Positions 16,731 through 24,575 of a DNA stretch of 31,527 bases are shown piece by piece. The notes below the pieces were generated by a model. It was not told where the DNA came from. It did no database searches and was given only the letters and a program-made list of their open reading frames with translations. Made by a program: the position numbers and the translations under genes. The DNA comes from JBNKFQ01 sp050289385. Its GTDB lineage: Bacteria; Pseudomonadota; Gammaproteobacteria; Pseudomonadales; Porticoccaceae. Every line of letters starts with the position of its first letter. Within the stretch, counting starts at the first letter, position 1. The stretch covers positions 1 through 31,527 of the forward strand of contig JBNKFQ010000244.1 of the NCBI GenBank assembly GCA_050289385.1, read 5' to 3'.

Positions 16731-18125
16731 TCAAAATTGAGCTCCCTGCGGCACCCTCGGAAACGGAATCACATCACGAATATTTTCCATACCGGTGATA
16801 TAAGTTAACAGGCGTTCAAAGCCCAGCCCAAAACCAGCGTGTGGCACGGTGCCATAACGCCTCAGGTCACGATACCACCACAGTTCTTCACGCATGTGCT
16901 CTTCCATGCGGCTGTCCAGCACATCCAGACGTTCCTCGCGCTGGCTGCCGCCAATAATTTCACCGATGCCCGGGGCCAAGACGTCCATCGCTGCCACGGT
17001 TTTTTCGTCGTCGTTCAAGCGCATGTAAAACGCTTTAATATCGCGGGGGTAATTTTTTACCACTACCGGACGTTTGGCGTGTTCCTCGGTCAGGTAGCGT
17101 TCATGTTCAGACTGTAAATCCAGGCCCCATTCAACGGGAAATTCAAAAGATTTGCCGGATTTTTGCAAAATTTCGATGGCTTCACTGTATTCCATGTGCA
17201 CAAACTCGGAGTCAATTACTGCCTGTAAACGGTTAATGGCTTCACTGTCGATTCGTTGCGCAAAAAAGGCCATATCGTCTTCGTGCCGTTCCAGTACGTC
17301 GCGAAAAATGTGTTTCATAAAATCTTCTGCCAGTGCCGCGCTGTCATCGAGATCGGCAAAGGCAATTTCCGGTTCCACCATCCAGAATTCGGCAAGGTGA
17401 CGCGAGGTGTTGGAATTTTCAGCACGGAAGGTTGGACCAAAGGTATACACCTTGCTCATGGCCAGGCAATAAGCTTCAACATTTAATTGGCCCGACACGG
17501 TCAAAAAACTTTCCTTACCAAAAAAATCCCTGTTGAAATCCACTGCGCCGTTTTCGGTGCGAGGCAAATTGGCCAAGTCCAGTGTCGATACGCGAAACAG
17601 CTCACCCGCACCTTCGCAGTCGCTGCTGGTGATCAGTGGTGTGTTGATCCAGTAAAAACCGTTTTTATAAAAATAGTTGTGAATGCTGTTGGCTACGGTA
17701 TTGCGCACTCTGGTGATGGCGCCAAACGAGTTGGTGCGTGGGCGCAAGTGCGCCTGAGTGCGCAAGTATTCAAATGTGTGACGCTTTTTAGCGATGGGGT
17801 AAGATTCCGGGTCGTCTACCCAGCCCACTACCTCAACTTTGTTGGCCTGGATTTCCACTGTCTGCCCCTGGCCTTCGGAAGTGACCAGGGTGCCAGTGAT
17901 AATCACTGAACAGCCCGCTCCCAGACGGGTAACTTCGGACTCGTAGTTATCCATGTCTTCCGGTACTACTGCCTGGATTGTGTCAAAGCAGGAGCCGTCG
18001 TGAATAGCGACAAAGGAGATTCCGGCTTTGGAAGTGCGGCGGGTACGAACCCAGCCCTTTACGGTGACTTCGGTGTCGGTGGCAACCTGGCCTTTTAGCA
18101 GGTCGGCAATAGAAGATGAGCTCAT
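16731..18125 (-). CDS. asnS: Asparaginyl-tRNA synthetase
   Basis: AsnRS charges tRNA(Asn) directly with asparagine. The 464-residue product has the N-terminal OB-fold anticodon-binding domain (VTVKGWVRTRRTSKAGISF). The class IIb catalytic core follows, with motif 2 TFRAENSNTSRHLAEFWMVEPE and motif 3 GFGLGFERLLTYITG, ending in PRVPQGAQF. The TFRAEnSnT context is AsnRS-specific. The ATG has AGGAAA about 8 bases upstream. The gene is divergent from the msrB-lepB pair. Its presence 13 kb from gatCAB matters, because GatCAB is often the route to Asn-tRNA in bacteria that lack AsnRS. Confidence 0.97.
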   Translation of the reverse strand: MSSSSIADLLKGQVATDTEVTVKGWVRTRRTSKAGISFVAIHDGSCFDTIQAVVPEDMDNYESEVTRLGAGCSVIITGTLVTSEGQGQTVEIQANKVEVVGWVDDPESYPIAKKRHTFEYLRTQAHLRPRTNSFGAITRVRNTVANSIHNYFYKNGFYWINTPLITSSDCEGAGELFRVSTLDLANLPRTENGAVDFNRDFFGKESFLTVSGQLNVEAYCLAMSKVYTFGPTFRAENSNTSRHLAEFWMVEPEIAFADLDDSAALAEDFMKHIFRDVLERHEDDMAFFAQRIDSEAINRLQAVIDSEFVHMEYSEAIEILQKSGKSFEFPVEWGLDLQSEHERYLTEEHAKRPVVVKNYPRDIKAFYMRLNDDEKTVAAMDVLAPGIGEIIGGSQREERLDVLDSRMEEHMREELWWYRDLRRYGTVPHAGFGLGFERLLTYITGMENIRDVIPFPRVPQGAQF

Positions 18126-18362
18126 AACTCTGTTTCCTGTCTGTTGGCAGTCCCGGAGTCCAGGACACTGGAAGTTGTTTGGTTGATGGGTACTTTACTA
18201 TGGATGAACTATGGGATAACAGGCCCTGTAAAATTTGAGATAGTCATGGAGTTGAATGCTGTAGCTCTTGAGTCTTTCAGTATTTATCAGGTGTAATGCG
18301 GGCGGGCACTATATCCAGAGCCTGTGGTCTCAGGTAACGGTTGCCTGCTGGAGTTGAGTTTT

Positions 18363-18926
18363 ATGGTCGAATGGAAACCCCGGGTATTAATCTGTATGGC
18401 GTTTATGGCTGGAGGGCAGGGAATTGCCTGGTCAGATGACGAAATGACTGTTGCTGAAGCCCGTGATCTTATTGCTCTGGGCGAGCAGCTCGATACCATC
18501 CCCAAATCCGTGTGGAAGAAAGTTCTAACCGACGATCAATATGAAATCATGTGGGAGGCGGGCACCGAGCGCGCTTTTACCGGAGACTTGCTCAACAACA
18601 AAGCTGAGGGTGTATACGTCACCGCAGGTTGTCAGTTGCCGGTATTTCATTCTCGCCACAAATTCAAATCCGGTACCGGTTGGCCAAGTTTTTGGGAAAT
18701 GTACAATTCCGATAATATCGTGCTGGAAGAAGAATGGTCCTGGCTTGGCAAACGCACCGAAGTGCGCTCAGCTTGTGGCGAGCATTTAGGCCACGTCTTT
18801 AAAGATGGTCCAAAACCCACCGGTTTGCGTTATTGTATTAATTCACGGGCACTAAAATTTGTTCCCCAAGTGGAATTTGACGCAAAACAAAAAACTACTG
18901 AAACAAGGACAAGTAAATCACAATGA
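18363..18926 (+). CDS. msrB: Exported peptide-methionine (R)-S-oxide reductase, MsrB type
   Basis: MsrB reduces methionine-R-sulfoxide in proteins. From ATG 18363 the 187-residue product starts with a signal peptide (WKPRVLICMAFMAGGQGIA), so a periplasmic location is predicted. The MsrB core has SGTGWPSFW, HLGHVFKDGP and the catalytic Cys158 in RYCINS. The two CxxC zinc motifs of most MsrB proteins are reduced to single cysteines (Cys90 in AGCQLPVF, Cys138 in ACGEHLGH), so this is a zinc-free form in which one of these probably acts as the resolving cysteine. GTG 18324 is an alternative start. GGAG lies nine bases before ATG 18363. The stop overlaps the signal peptidase start (ATGA). Confidence 0.92.
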   Translation: MVEWKPRVLICMAFMAGGQGIAWSDDEMTVAEARDLIALGEQLDTIPKSVWKKVLTDDQYEIMWEAGTERAFTGDLLNNKAEGVYVTAGCQLPVFHSRHKFKSGTGWPSFWEMYNSDNIVLEEEWSWLGKRTEVRSACGEHLGHVFKDGPKPTGLRYCINSRALKFVPQVEFDAKQKTTETRTSKSQ

Positions 18927-19591
18927 AATTACCTATATTAATTCGACGATTCAAACAACTGATTAAAAACAACAGGGGTTTTCTGTTGTTTCTGTTTTTG
19001 ATGTTTATGTTTCGCGGTGCCATTGCTGACTGGAGCCCGGTGCCCACCGGCTCTATGAAGCCGACGATTCAAGAGGGGGATGTGCTCTGGGTCGACAAAC
19101 TCGCCTACGACCTGAAACTGCCTTATAGCCGAATCTCGATAAAACGACTGGGTGAACCCGAGCGCGGAGAAATTGTTATTTTCGACTCGGAAGCAGCTGA
19201 CAAACTCCTGGTAAAACGTCTGATTGCGTTGCCGGGTGATGTGGTCTCCATGCGCGATAATGTACTTTATCTTAACGGTGAGCGAGCGGATTATACCGTT
19301 GCAGAGAAGCTGCCGAACGGTGTGCTGGCAGAAGAGAACGTGCTGGACAGCAAGCGCACCATTCGCTTTGTCGGCCGTGCATCGAGATTGAGAAATTTTC
19401 GTCCGGTGACCGTGCCGGAAGGTCACTATATGGTGCTTGGGGACAACCGCAACAACAGCGCCGATTCACGCGTGTATGGCTTTGTGCCTCGCCGCGAAAT
19501 TGTCGGCCGTTCCAGTCGGATTTTATTGTCTTTTGATGCTGATAAGTATTATTTGCCCAGGTTCAACCGCACCTGGCATCAAATGTTGTAG
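18923..19591 (+). CDS. lepB: Signal peptidase I
   Basis: Type I signal peptidases cut Sec and Tat signal peptides at the outer face of the inner membrane. The 222-residue protein has one N-terminal membrane segment (FLLFLFLMFMF), nucleophile Ser44 in PTGSMKPTI, general-base Lys98 in VKRLIALPGD, and the GDNRNNSADSR box at 173-183. It is shorter than E. coli LepB, which has two membrane segments, and resembles secondary S26A enzymes; whether it is the main LepB cannot be told. It overlaps the msrB gene by four bases, so the two are made from one message. Confidence 0.93.
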   Translation: MKLPILIRRFKQLIKNNRGFLLFLFLMFMFRGAIADWSPVPTGSMKPTIQEGDVLWVDKLAYDLKLPYSRISIKRLGEPERGEIVIFDSEAADKLLVKRLIALPGDVVSMRDNVLYLNGERADYTVAEKLPNGVLAEENVLDSKRTIRFVGRASRLRNFRPVTVPEGHYMVLGDNRNNSADSRVYGFVPRREIVGRSSRILLSFDADKYYLPRFNRTWHQML

Positions 19592-19593
19592 CG

Positions 19594-19635
19594 AAAAAAG
19601 GGGTCTGAAGGGTGGTCATCCACCCTTCAGACCCC
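19594..19635 (-). terminator. Intrinsic terminator of the amidohydrolase gene
   Basis: A perfect 16-bp stem (19600-19615 with 19620-19635) and four-base loop is followed, on the minus strand, by six T residues (19599-19594). It lies 42 bases after the amidohydrolase stop. On the plus strand it also follows lepB by 8 bases and may help stop that transcript. Confidence 0.88.
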
Positions 19636-19677
19636 GACCCTTGATAGTTGTTATATTGCAGGTTTAAGTCTTTGTGA

Positions 19678-21102
19678 CTATTGCCCCGGCATCTTTTCAG
19701 GCCGGTGGCGCGGTATGAATATCCTGCCGTCTTTCACCTGAAATTTGCCATTTATAATGACATCATCCACGTTCGCCAGTTCCTCAACTTTTTGATCGGG
19801 CTTGCCATTGACAACAATTATGTCTGCCAGCTTGCCCACTTCGATCGTCCCCAGACGGTCATCCATGCCCAGAATCTCGGCATTGGTTTTGGTTGCAGCG
19901 ACGAGCGCATCAGCAGGGCTATAACCAATGGCGATAAAATTGTTCAGCTCCTTGATGTATGGCCCAGGCATGGTTTTATACAGGCTGACAGTCAAGTCGG
20001 TAGCTACCCCAAGTTTGATGCCGGCGTCTTTCATTTTTTTCATCATCGCCATGATCGAGTCATTAGTCAGGGTAAAACGCCTGGACGTTGACCCCATGTA
20101 ACCACCTTCGGAATTAATAAATTGGTAGGGAACCAGAGTGGGCACCGAGGCGACGCCGTACTTCTTCATTTTGCGAATGGTTTCATCGGAGCGAGGCAGG
20201 GGGTGCTCAATACAATCAGCACCTGCGTCTACCGCCATTTCGATAAACTGAGTTTCGGCATCGACGGTAACTCGCAGCCCCAGGCGGTGCGCTTCGTCAA
20301 TTGCCGCTTTGACTTCTTCTGGCGAAAAGTGGCTGGAGAGTTTGATCAGGTCGGCACCGTTTTTGAACTGGGTCCTGACCGCCTGGCGCCATTCATCGGC
20401 ACCGGACGCTTCGACTATCGCCGCATTCGGATATTTTGGTGCGGTTTTCAGGCCGTAACCTTCAGTGCCGTGACCACCCCTGGCGGCGATCAGTTGACCG
20501 GCGGCGAAAATTCGGGGGCCTGGTATGTTGCCGTCCTTGATGTACTGGCCAAGGATGAAAGGAGCCATACCATGCGAGGCGACATCGCGTATCGAGGTGA
20601 CGCCACTTTCCAGATAGTAACGCAAGCGCTCGGCGCCGCGCAGCGCGGCGTCGGCCTGGGATTCGGAGGTGAGTTCGGGTGACTCGCCAAAATGTTTAAC
20701 GTATGTCGTGTGCACATGCATATCGATCAAGCCGGGCATAACCGTTTTGCCGCTGATATCGACCACATCTGCACCTGCCGGATAACGGGTATCACCCGGT
20801 TCCAGAATGGCACTGATGGCTCGGCCTTGCGTCACAATAGTAGCCGGGCGCGCTGCTGCACCGGTGCCGTCAAACAGTCGACCGCCCACCAGCACCAATT
20901 TGCCGTCGTGATCGCGGTAGCCTTTGGATTGCGGCACGCGCCGCAAATCGTCAGAGGTTTCTGTCTCTGGTGTATACCACTTGCTGCGGTCATAGGGCTT
21001 TGTTCTTTCCGCAAGCGATGATGTTGAAAAAAGTGACGCGGAAAAAACAGCTGCCGTGGCGATGGCAAGAACCAGTTTGCCGGAGTTGTTAACTAATCTC
21101 AT
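19678..21102 (-). CDS. Secreted amidohydrolase (dipeptidase/imidazolonepropionase-like)
   Basis: This belongs to the amidohydrolase superfamily branch that includes Xaa-Pro and Lys/Arg dipeptidases annotated as imidazolonepropionase-like. From ATG 21102 (TGAGGA about 8 bases upstream) it has 474 residues with a Sec signal peptide (LVLAIATAAVFSASLFSTSSLA). Metal-site residues seen are His129/His131 (DMHVHT), Lys254 (LIKLSS, probably carboxylated), His300 (IEHP) and Asp369 (ATDLT). The fifth strand, normally His-Ala-His, reads Asp281-Ala-Glu283, so the metal site is altered. A distant start at GTG 21123 is less likely. Upstream lies a decayed S9-peptidase tail on the same strand, suggesting the two were once co-transcribed. 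A role in periplasmic dipeptide or amide cleavage is inferred. Confidence 0.88.
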   Translation of the reverse strand: MRLVNNSGKLVLAIATAAVFSASLFSTSSLAERTKPYDRSKWYTPETETSDDLRRVPQSKGYRDHDGKLVLVGGRLFDGTGAAARPATIVTQGRAISAILEPGDTRYPAGADVVDISGKTVMPGLIDMHVHTTYVKHFGESPELTSESQADAALRGAERLRYYLESGVTSIRDVASHGMAPFILGQYIKDGNIPGPRIFAAGQLIAARGGHGTEGYGLKTAPKYPNAAIVEASGADEWRQAVRTQFKNGADLIKLSSHFSPEEVKAAIDEAHRLGLRVTVDAETQFIEMAVDAGADCIEHPLPRSDETIRKMKKYGVASVPTLVPYQFINSEGGYMGSTSRRFTLTNDSIMAMMKKMKDAGIKLGVATDLTVSLYKTMPGPYIKELNNFIAIGYSPADALVAATKTNAEILGMDDRLGTIEVGKLADIIVVNGKPDQKVEELANVDDVIINGKFQVKDGRIFIPRHRPEKMPGQ

Positions 21103-21119
21103 TAATATTTCCTCAGTTT

Positions 21120-21431
21120 TCACTTGTTGGCATCAGCCTGGCTTTCGCCCGGCAGCACAATGTCCGATTCGCTGGGCAGTTGCGCGCCCATCAGGTGTTT
21201 CAAAAAGTAGTTCTGAGTTTTTCATTTCTTGTATCCCCGACCGGATTGGACTGCGGTTGACTCAGCACGATAAACCTGGCTGGCAAGAATGCAGTGGTAT
21301 ACGCCTCCCGAACAGGTGACGACTGGCAATCCCGGAAATTCTTCCATAAAAAAACTGACAAAGCTGTGCAGATCGTTATTAATGTCTGACCAGAAAGTTA
21401 ATCGCAGTTGATAATTAGGGAGATCCAGGGT
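21120..21431 (-). pseudogene. Decayed remnant with an S9-peptidase-like C-terminus
   Basis: One reading frame with a single internal TGA (21222-21224) runs toward the amidohydrolase. The part after the stop ends NYFLKHLMGAQLPSES and then about 15 more residues. Its tail aligns with the end of the intact S9 protein (WDYFVRNLQGVEPP at its C-terminus), and the internal TGA falls where that protein has Arg (KKR), as expected for CGA changed to TGA. The upstream 69 codons (including FMEEFPGLPVVTCSGG) are not recognised. No full-length gene can be built. A 41-residue ORF from ATG 21347 to the TGA is the only intact piece. Confidence 0.5.
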
Positions 21432-21574
21432 TTACCTTGCTGGCAAATTTTGCTAATTTGGACGACTGCCTGCGAATAATCTGTGGTTTCACCCCTTTCC
21501 CTTACGAACAGCAAGCATTTGCAGGAAAGCATCTGAGATAGCACCTGAAAGAGCGTACCTGAGAGAGCTCCTGA

Positions 21575-22543
21575 ATGCACAGCCTGACCCAGTCCGATTT
21601 TTGCGTTCAATCCGATTCTGACATGGCCACTTGCCGCACTCCTGGCTACGCCTCGGGCCAACTGGAGTATTTGCATCTGAATCCGGTGTTTTCACGCAAT
21701 CTGTCGAATTTGACGTTCCATCATCCTGCGCGCTGGGAAACCAGCCCGGAACAGGTTGTCGCCTTTCGTTTTGGCCTTGCAGACAATTATTTGCGCTGTG
21801 TCGAAGGCTATGCACCCATGAAAGTTCGCGGTGCCCACATGACATTTATTACCTATCCGGGCAAGTTGTACCAGCGTCAATCGTTTTTCAGGGGTTCCTG
21901 TTTGCAAGGGGCAAATATCGGTGGCAGACCACAAGATTTTGTCAAGGGCTTTGGCTTGGCGCCGGAAAATCTCAATTCCACCTTGCGAGCGATCTTTAAA
22001 GGCAAGGTCATTGCGCCCTGGTTTCGCCAGGTGGAGCTGCCTCGCGGCGCAGAAAAAATCGTACGCGAATTGCTGGGTTGCACATTGACAGGTTGTCAGC
22101 GTTCGCAGTTTTTTGATCGAAAAACGTCCGATCTATACAGCCTGGGCATCGTGGCCGCTCTCAAAATGACCGATGACACCAGCGCGTTGCCCATTACCCT
22201 GCAAACCGGTGACTACTCTGCCTTGCGCAACGCTCGCGATATCATCGATTGCGAATACACCACAACCCCCACTCTGGATTATCTGTCGAGGCGGGTTGGC
22301 ATCAACCGCACCAAACTGGCTTTGGGGTTCAAACATCTGTTTGGCATGGGGGTGTTTGAATACATTCAAACGTTACAGCTGCAAACGGCGCAAGAGCTAT
22401 TGGTGGGTGGCGAACAAGCGGTCAGCAAAGTAGCAGAGCTGGTAGGCTACCAGGCTCCAGCCAGCTTTGCGCGCGCTTATCGCAATTATTTCGGGTATTC
22501 ACCCAGCCAGGAAAAACGCCAATCATCGCTTCATAGTGCCTGA
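21575..22543 (+). CDS. AraC-family transcriptional regulator, PchR-like
   Basis: The 322-residue protein has a C-terminal AraC DNA-binding domain (about residues 232-318) with two helix-turn-helix motifs: LDYLSRRVGINRTKLALGFKHLFG and VSKVAELVGYQAPASFARAYRNYFGYSP. The N-terminal part is an effector domain of unknown ligand. The pattern GFKHLFGMGVFEYIQTLQLQTAQELL is like PchR-type regulators that control siderophore receptor genes. The ATG at 21575 is preceded by purine-rich GAGAGAG; ATG 21623 is a weaker choice. It is divergent from the amidohydrolase and precedes the sigma/anti-sigma/receptor genes, so it may control either or both. Confidence 0.9.
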   Translation: MHSLTQSDFCVQSDSDMATCRTPGYASGQLEYLHLNPVFSRNLSNLTFHHPARWETSPEQVVAFRFGLADNYLRCVEGYAPMKVRGAHMTFITYPGKLYQRQSFFRGSCLQGANIGGRPQDFVKGFGLAPENLNSTLRAIFKGKVIAPWFRQVELPRGAEKIVRELLGCTLTGCQRSQFFDRKTSDLYSLGIVAALKMTDDTSALPITLQTGDYSALRNARDIIDCEYTTTPTLDYLSRRVGINRTKLALGFKHLFGMGVFEYIQTLQLQTAQELLVGGEQAVSKVAELVGYQAPASFARAYRNYFGYSPSQEKRQSSLHSA

Positions 22544-22678
22544 ACAGCCGGGCCTTCGTTTCTGTGTGTTGCTGTACGCCTGATTAATTTCAGTAATCCG
22601 GGTGAATACCGGGCCTGGCTCCCTTCGACGACAAAATGCCTCTGAAAGTGGGAATTAATCGGTCTTGTGGTCGCAAAC

Positions 22679-22709
22679 GGTAGGGGAGTGGCATGCAAAT
22701 ATCGTTAAG
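22679..22709 (+). promoter_or_regulatory. Predicted ECF-sigma promoter upstream of the sigma gene
   Basis: GGTAGGG (22679-22685) and AAATATCGTTAAG (22697-22709) are repeated with exactly the same spacing before the receptor gene at 24488-24518. The 31-bp windows share 22 positions, all but two in the two blocks. A -35-like G-rich block and a CGT-containing -10-like block suit an ECF sigma factor, implying autoregulation. The element ends 34 bases before the sigma ATG. Confidence 0.65.
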
Positions 22710-22743
22710 CTTTTAAAGGTGTCAGAGAATAGCGCCTGTGCTA

Positions 22744-23319
22744 ATGAGCCGAAACAACAATGTGCTTGACCTGATGGGACCACGCACCGAGACCAGGGAG
22801 CAAGTGCTTGAACGCTTGTTCAATGAGCACGGAGTTGCCCTGCGCGCGTTTTTGCAAGCCCGTATTGGCGTTCACGATGATCTCGAAGACCTGATGCAGG
22901 AGCTGTTTCTCAAACTCGCGGGCATGCCCGACCTGTTTGCGCGTATTGCCCCCCACAGTGGCAGCAATCGGGCATTTTTATTGACCACGGCCAACAACCT
23001 GATGGTAGACCGCGAGCGTCGCCAGGGGCGCTTGCACCGCCAAAATGTAGAACATGGCGAGGCGGCGAAGGACGACGTACTGGAAGCCTCACCGGAAAAA
23101 ATTGCGCAAGCCAACCAGGAGCTGGAGATCGTGTTGCAAGCGATTAACAGTTTGCGACCCAACTGGCGCCGGGCGTTTGTGCTCAACCGGTTCGACAATA
23201 AAAGCTATCCGCAGATCGCTGCGGAGATGGGGGTATCTGTAAAACAGATAGAAAAATACATGTCCAATGCGCTTAACCGTTTGCGAGAAGTAGCGCGCAA
23301 TATCAGAGAGGCGGGGTGA
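22744..23319 (+). CDS. FecI-type ECF sigma factor
   Basis: The 191-residue protein is an ECF sigma-70 factor. Region 2 (LEDLMQELFLKLAG and FLLTTANNLMVDRERR) binds the -10 element and core polymerase. Region 4 (WRRAFVLNRFDNKSYPQIAAEMGVSVKQIEKYMSNALNRLRE) carries the -35-binding helix-turn-helix. It is of the iron-starvation/FecI class by sequence and by its partners: fecR overlaps it (GTGA) and a TonB receptor with an STN domain follows. ATG 22744 is taken as the start; GTG 22738 two codons upstream is equally possible. The upstream motif shared with the receptor gene suggests that it activates its own transcription. Confidence 0.93.
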   Translation: MSRNNNVLDLMGPRTETREQVLERLFNEHGVALRAFLQARIGVHDDLEDLMQELFLKLAGMPDLFARIAPHSGSNRAFLLTTANNLMVDRERRQGRLHRQNVEHGEAAKDDVLEASPEKIAQANQELEIVLQAINSLRPNWRRAFVLNRFDNKSYPQIAAEMGVSVKQIEKYMSNALNRLREVARNIREAG

Positions 23320-24377
23320 CGGCCATGGTGGGTATCACAGATCAACTATCAGGGAGACAAGCCAGCCGTTATGTGGCGCGCATGTTTTCCGGACAACTGG
23401 ACGAGCGGGAAGCTCAGTCCATCCAGCAGTGGCGCCAAACCGATCCGGATCATCAACAACACTTTGACGACACGGTATCGGTATTGGCGGATATTGAAGC
23501 ATTAGCCCGGCACCCGGATATTCGCGCCGTTATTGACCACTCCGCCAGAAGTCGAAGGGCGAAAAAAGCGCGGCGCTATGGTATCGGAGCCGCTCTCGTT
23601 GCCGGTTTTGTGTTGGTGGCGGTATTTGGTCTGGGCGTATTTTTTGGCGAGCGCAATGTTGAATCAATAGATAATAATGTGCTGCGTTATGTGACCCGAA
23701 TCGGCGAACAAAAAACCATCGAGTTGGCGGATGGCAGTGTGGTAACACTGAATACTGGCAGCGAAATTCTGGTGAACATTAATGAGACAAAACGTCGCGT
23801 CAGCCTGGAAAGAGGAGAAGCGTTTTTTACGGTGGTGGGTGATCCCTCGAAACCTTTTCAGGTTAATGTCGGTTCTCGAACAGTCAGTGTGTTGGGTACT
23901 GAATTTAATATTCTTAAATCGCCCGAAAAATTTACGCTCGCGGTGGTCGAAGGTGTTGTTGCTATTCATCAGACAGAGCAAGAAATATCGCCAACTGCAC
24001 CAGTATTAAATGCAACACACAAAGAGCAGTTGCGTCTGCATTCTCCGGGGCAGCAGCGTGTCCGGGCTGGCACTGTAGTTGAATATAATATTGAAAACAA
24101 CGCGATTACTGCATGGTTGGATCCAGACATTAATCGCCTGCAGCAATGGCGCAAGGGATTGTTACAGTTTGAAGACGATTTGTTTTCCAATGTAGTGCGA
24201 GAACTCAATCGGTATTCCGGTAAAAAAATATTGATTGAAGATGCGGAAGTAATGAACCTCAAAATCTACGCTGCCGTCAGAGTGGATCGAATTGATACCG
24301 CATTGGCCGACCTGGAAAAGACATTGCCGATTAAAGTGATTAATCATTTTGATCGCATTGTTATCGAGCGGAAATGA
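23316..24377 (+). CDS. FecR-type anti-sigma/signal-transducing membrane protein
   Basis: FecR proteins span the inner membrane, sense the receptor's STN domain in the periplasm and control the cognate sigma factor in the cytoplasm. The 353-residue product has an N-terminal cytoplasmic sigma-binding domain (QASRYVARMFSGQLDEREAQSIQQWRQTDP), one membrane helix at about 89-110 (GIGAALVAGFVLVAVFGLGVFF), the FecR domain (GEQKTIELADGSVVTLNTGS to VLGTEFNI) and a C-terminal STN-like region (RYSGKKILIEDAEVMNLKIYAAV). GTG 23316 overlaps the sigma stop and has AGAGAGG upstream; ATG 23325 in frame is an alternative. Confidence 0.93.
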   Translation: MTAMVGITDQLSGRQASRYVARMFSGQLDEREAQSIQQWRQTDPDHQQHFDDTVSVLADIEALARHPDIRAVIDHSARSRRAKKARRYGIGAALVAGFVLVAVFGLGVFFGERNVESIDNNVLRYVTRIGEQKTIELADGSVVTLNTGSEILVNINETKRRVSLERGEAFFTVVGDPSKPFQVNVGSRTVSVLGTEFNILKSPEKFTLAVVEGVVAIHQTEQEISPTAPVLNATHKEQLRLHSPGQQRVRAGTVVEYNIENNAITAWLDPDINRLQQWRKGLLQFEDDLFSNVVRELNRYSGKKILIEDAEVMNLKIYAAVRVDRIDTALADLEKTLPIKVINHFDRIVIERK

Positions 24378-24447
24378 CAGCTACCAGCCACAAGCTTCAG
24401 GTAATAAAGAGGGGGCAGGATGAAGACGAAAGATAAACAATGGGTAT

Positions 24448-24482
24448 GGAACCACCAACCCGGAACACGGAGCCCGGAACCC
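24448..24482. repeat. Heptamer array GGAACCC-type upstream of the receptor promoter
   Basis: Five period-7 units can be read: GGAACCA, CCAACCC, GGAACAC, GGAGCCC, GGAACCC. The array ends six bases before the GGTAGGG block of the predicted receptor promoter. The unit differs from the GTCGGAC and GTTGGAA heptamers elsewhere but shares the 7-bp period and the intergenic position. Confidence 0.65.
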
Positions 24483-24487
24483 GATTT

Positions 24488-24518
24488 GGTAGGGTATTAA
24501 TCGAAAAATATCGTTAAG
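24488..24518 (+). promoter_or_regulatory. Predicted ECF-sigma promoter of the receptor gene
   Basis: GGTAGGG (24488-24494) and AAATATCGTTAAG (24506-24518) match the element before the sigma gene in sequence and spacing. It ends 57 bases before the receptor ATG, in the 198-bp gap after fecR, so the receptor appears to have its own sigma-dependent promoter. Confidence 0.65.
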
Positions 24519-24575
24519 AATATAAGCCAAAAAAATCGGCTGCGATAAATTATTCGATTAACCAAGAGGTGGAAG

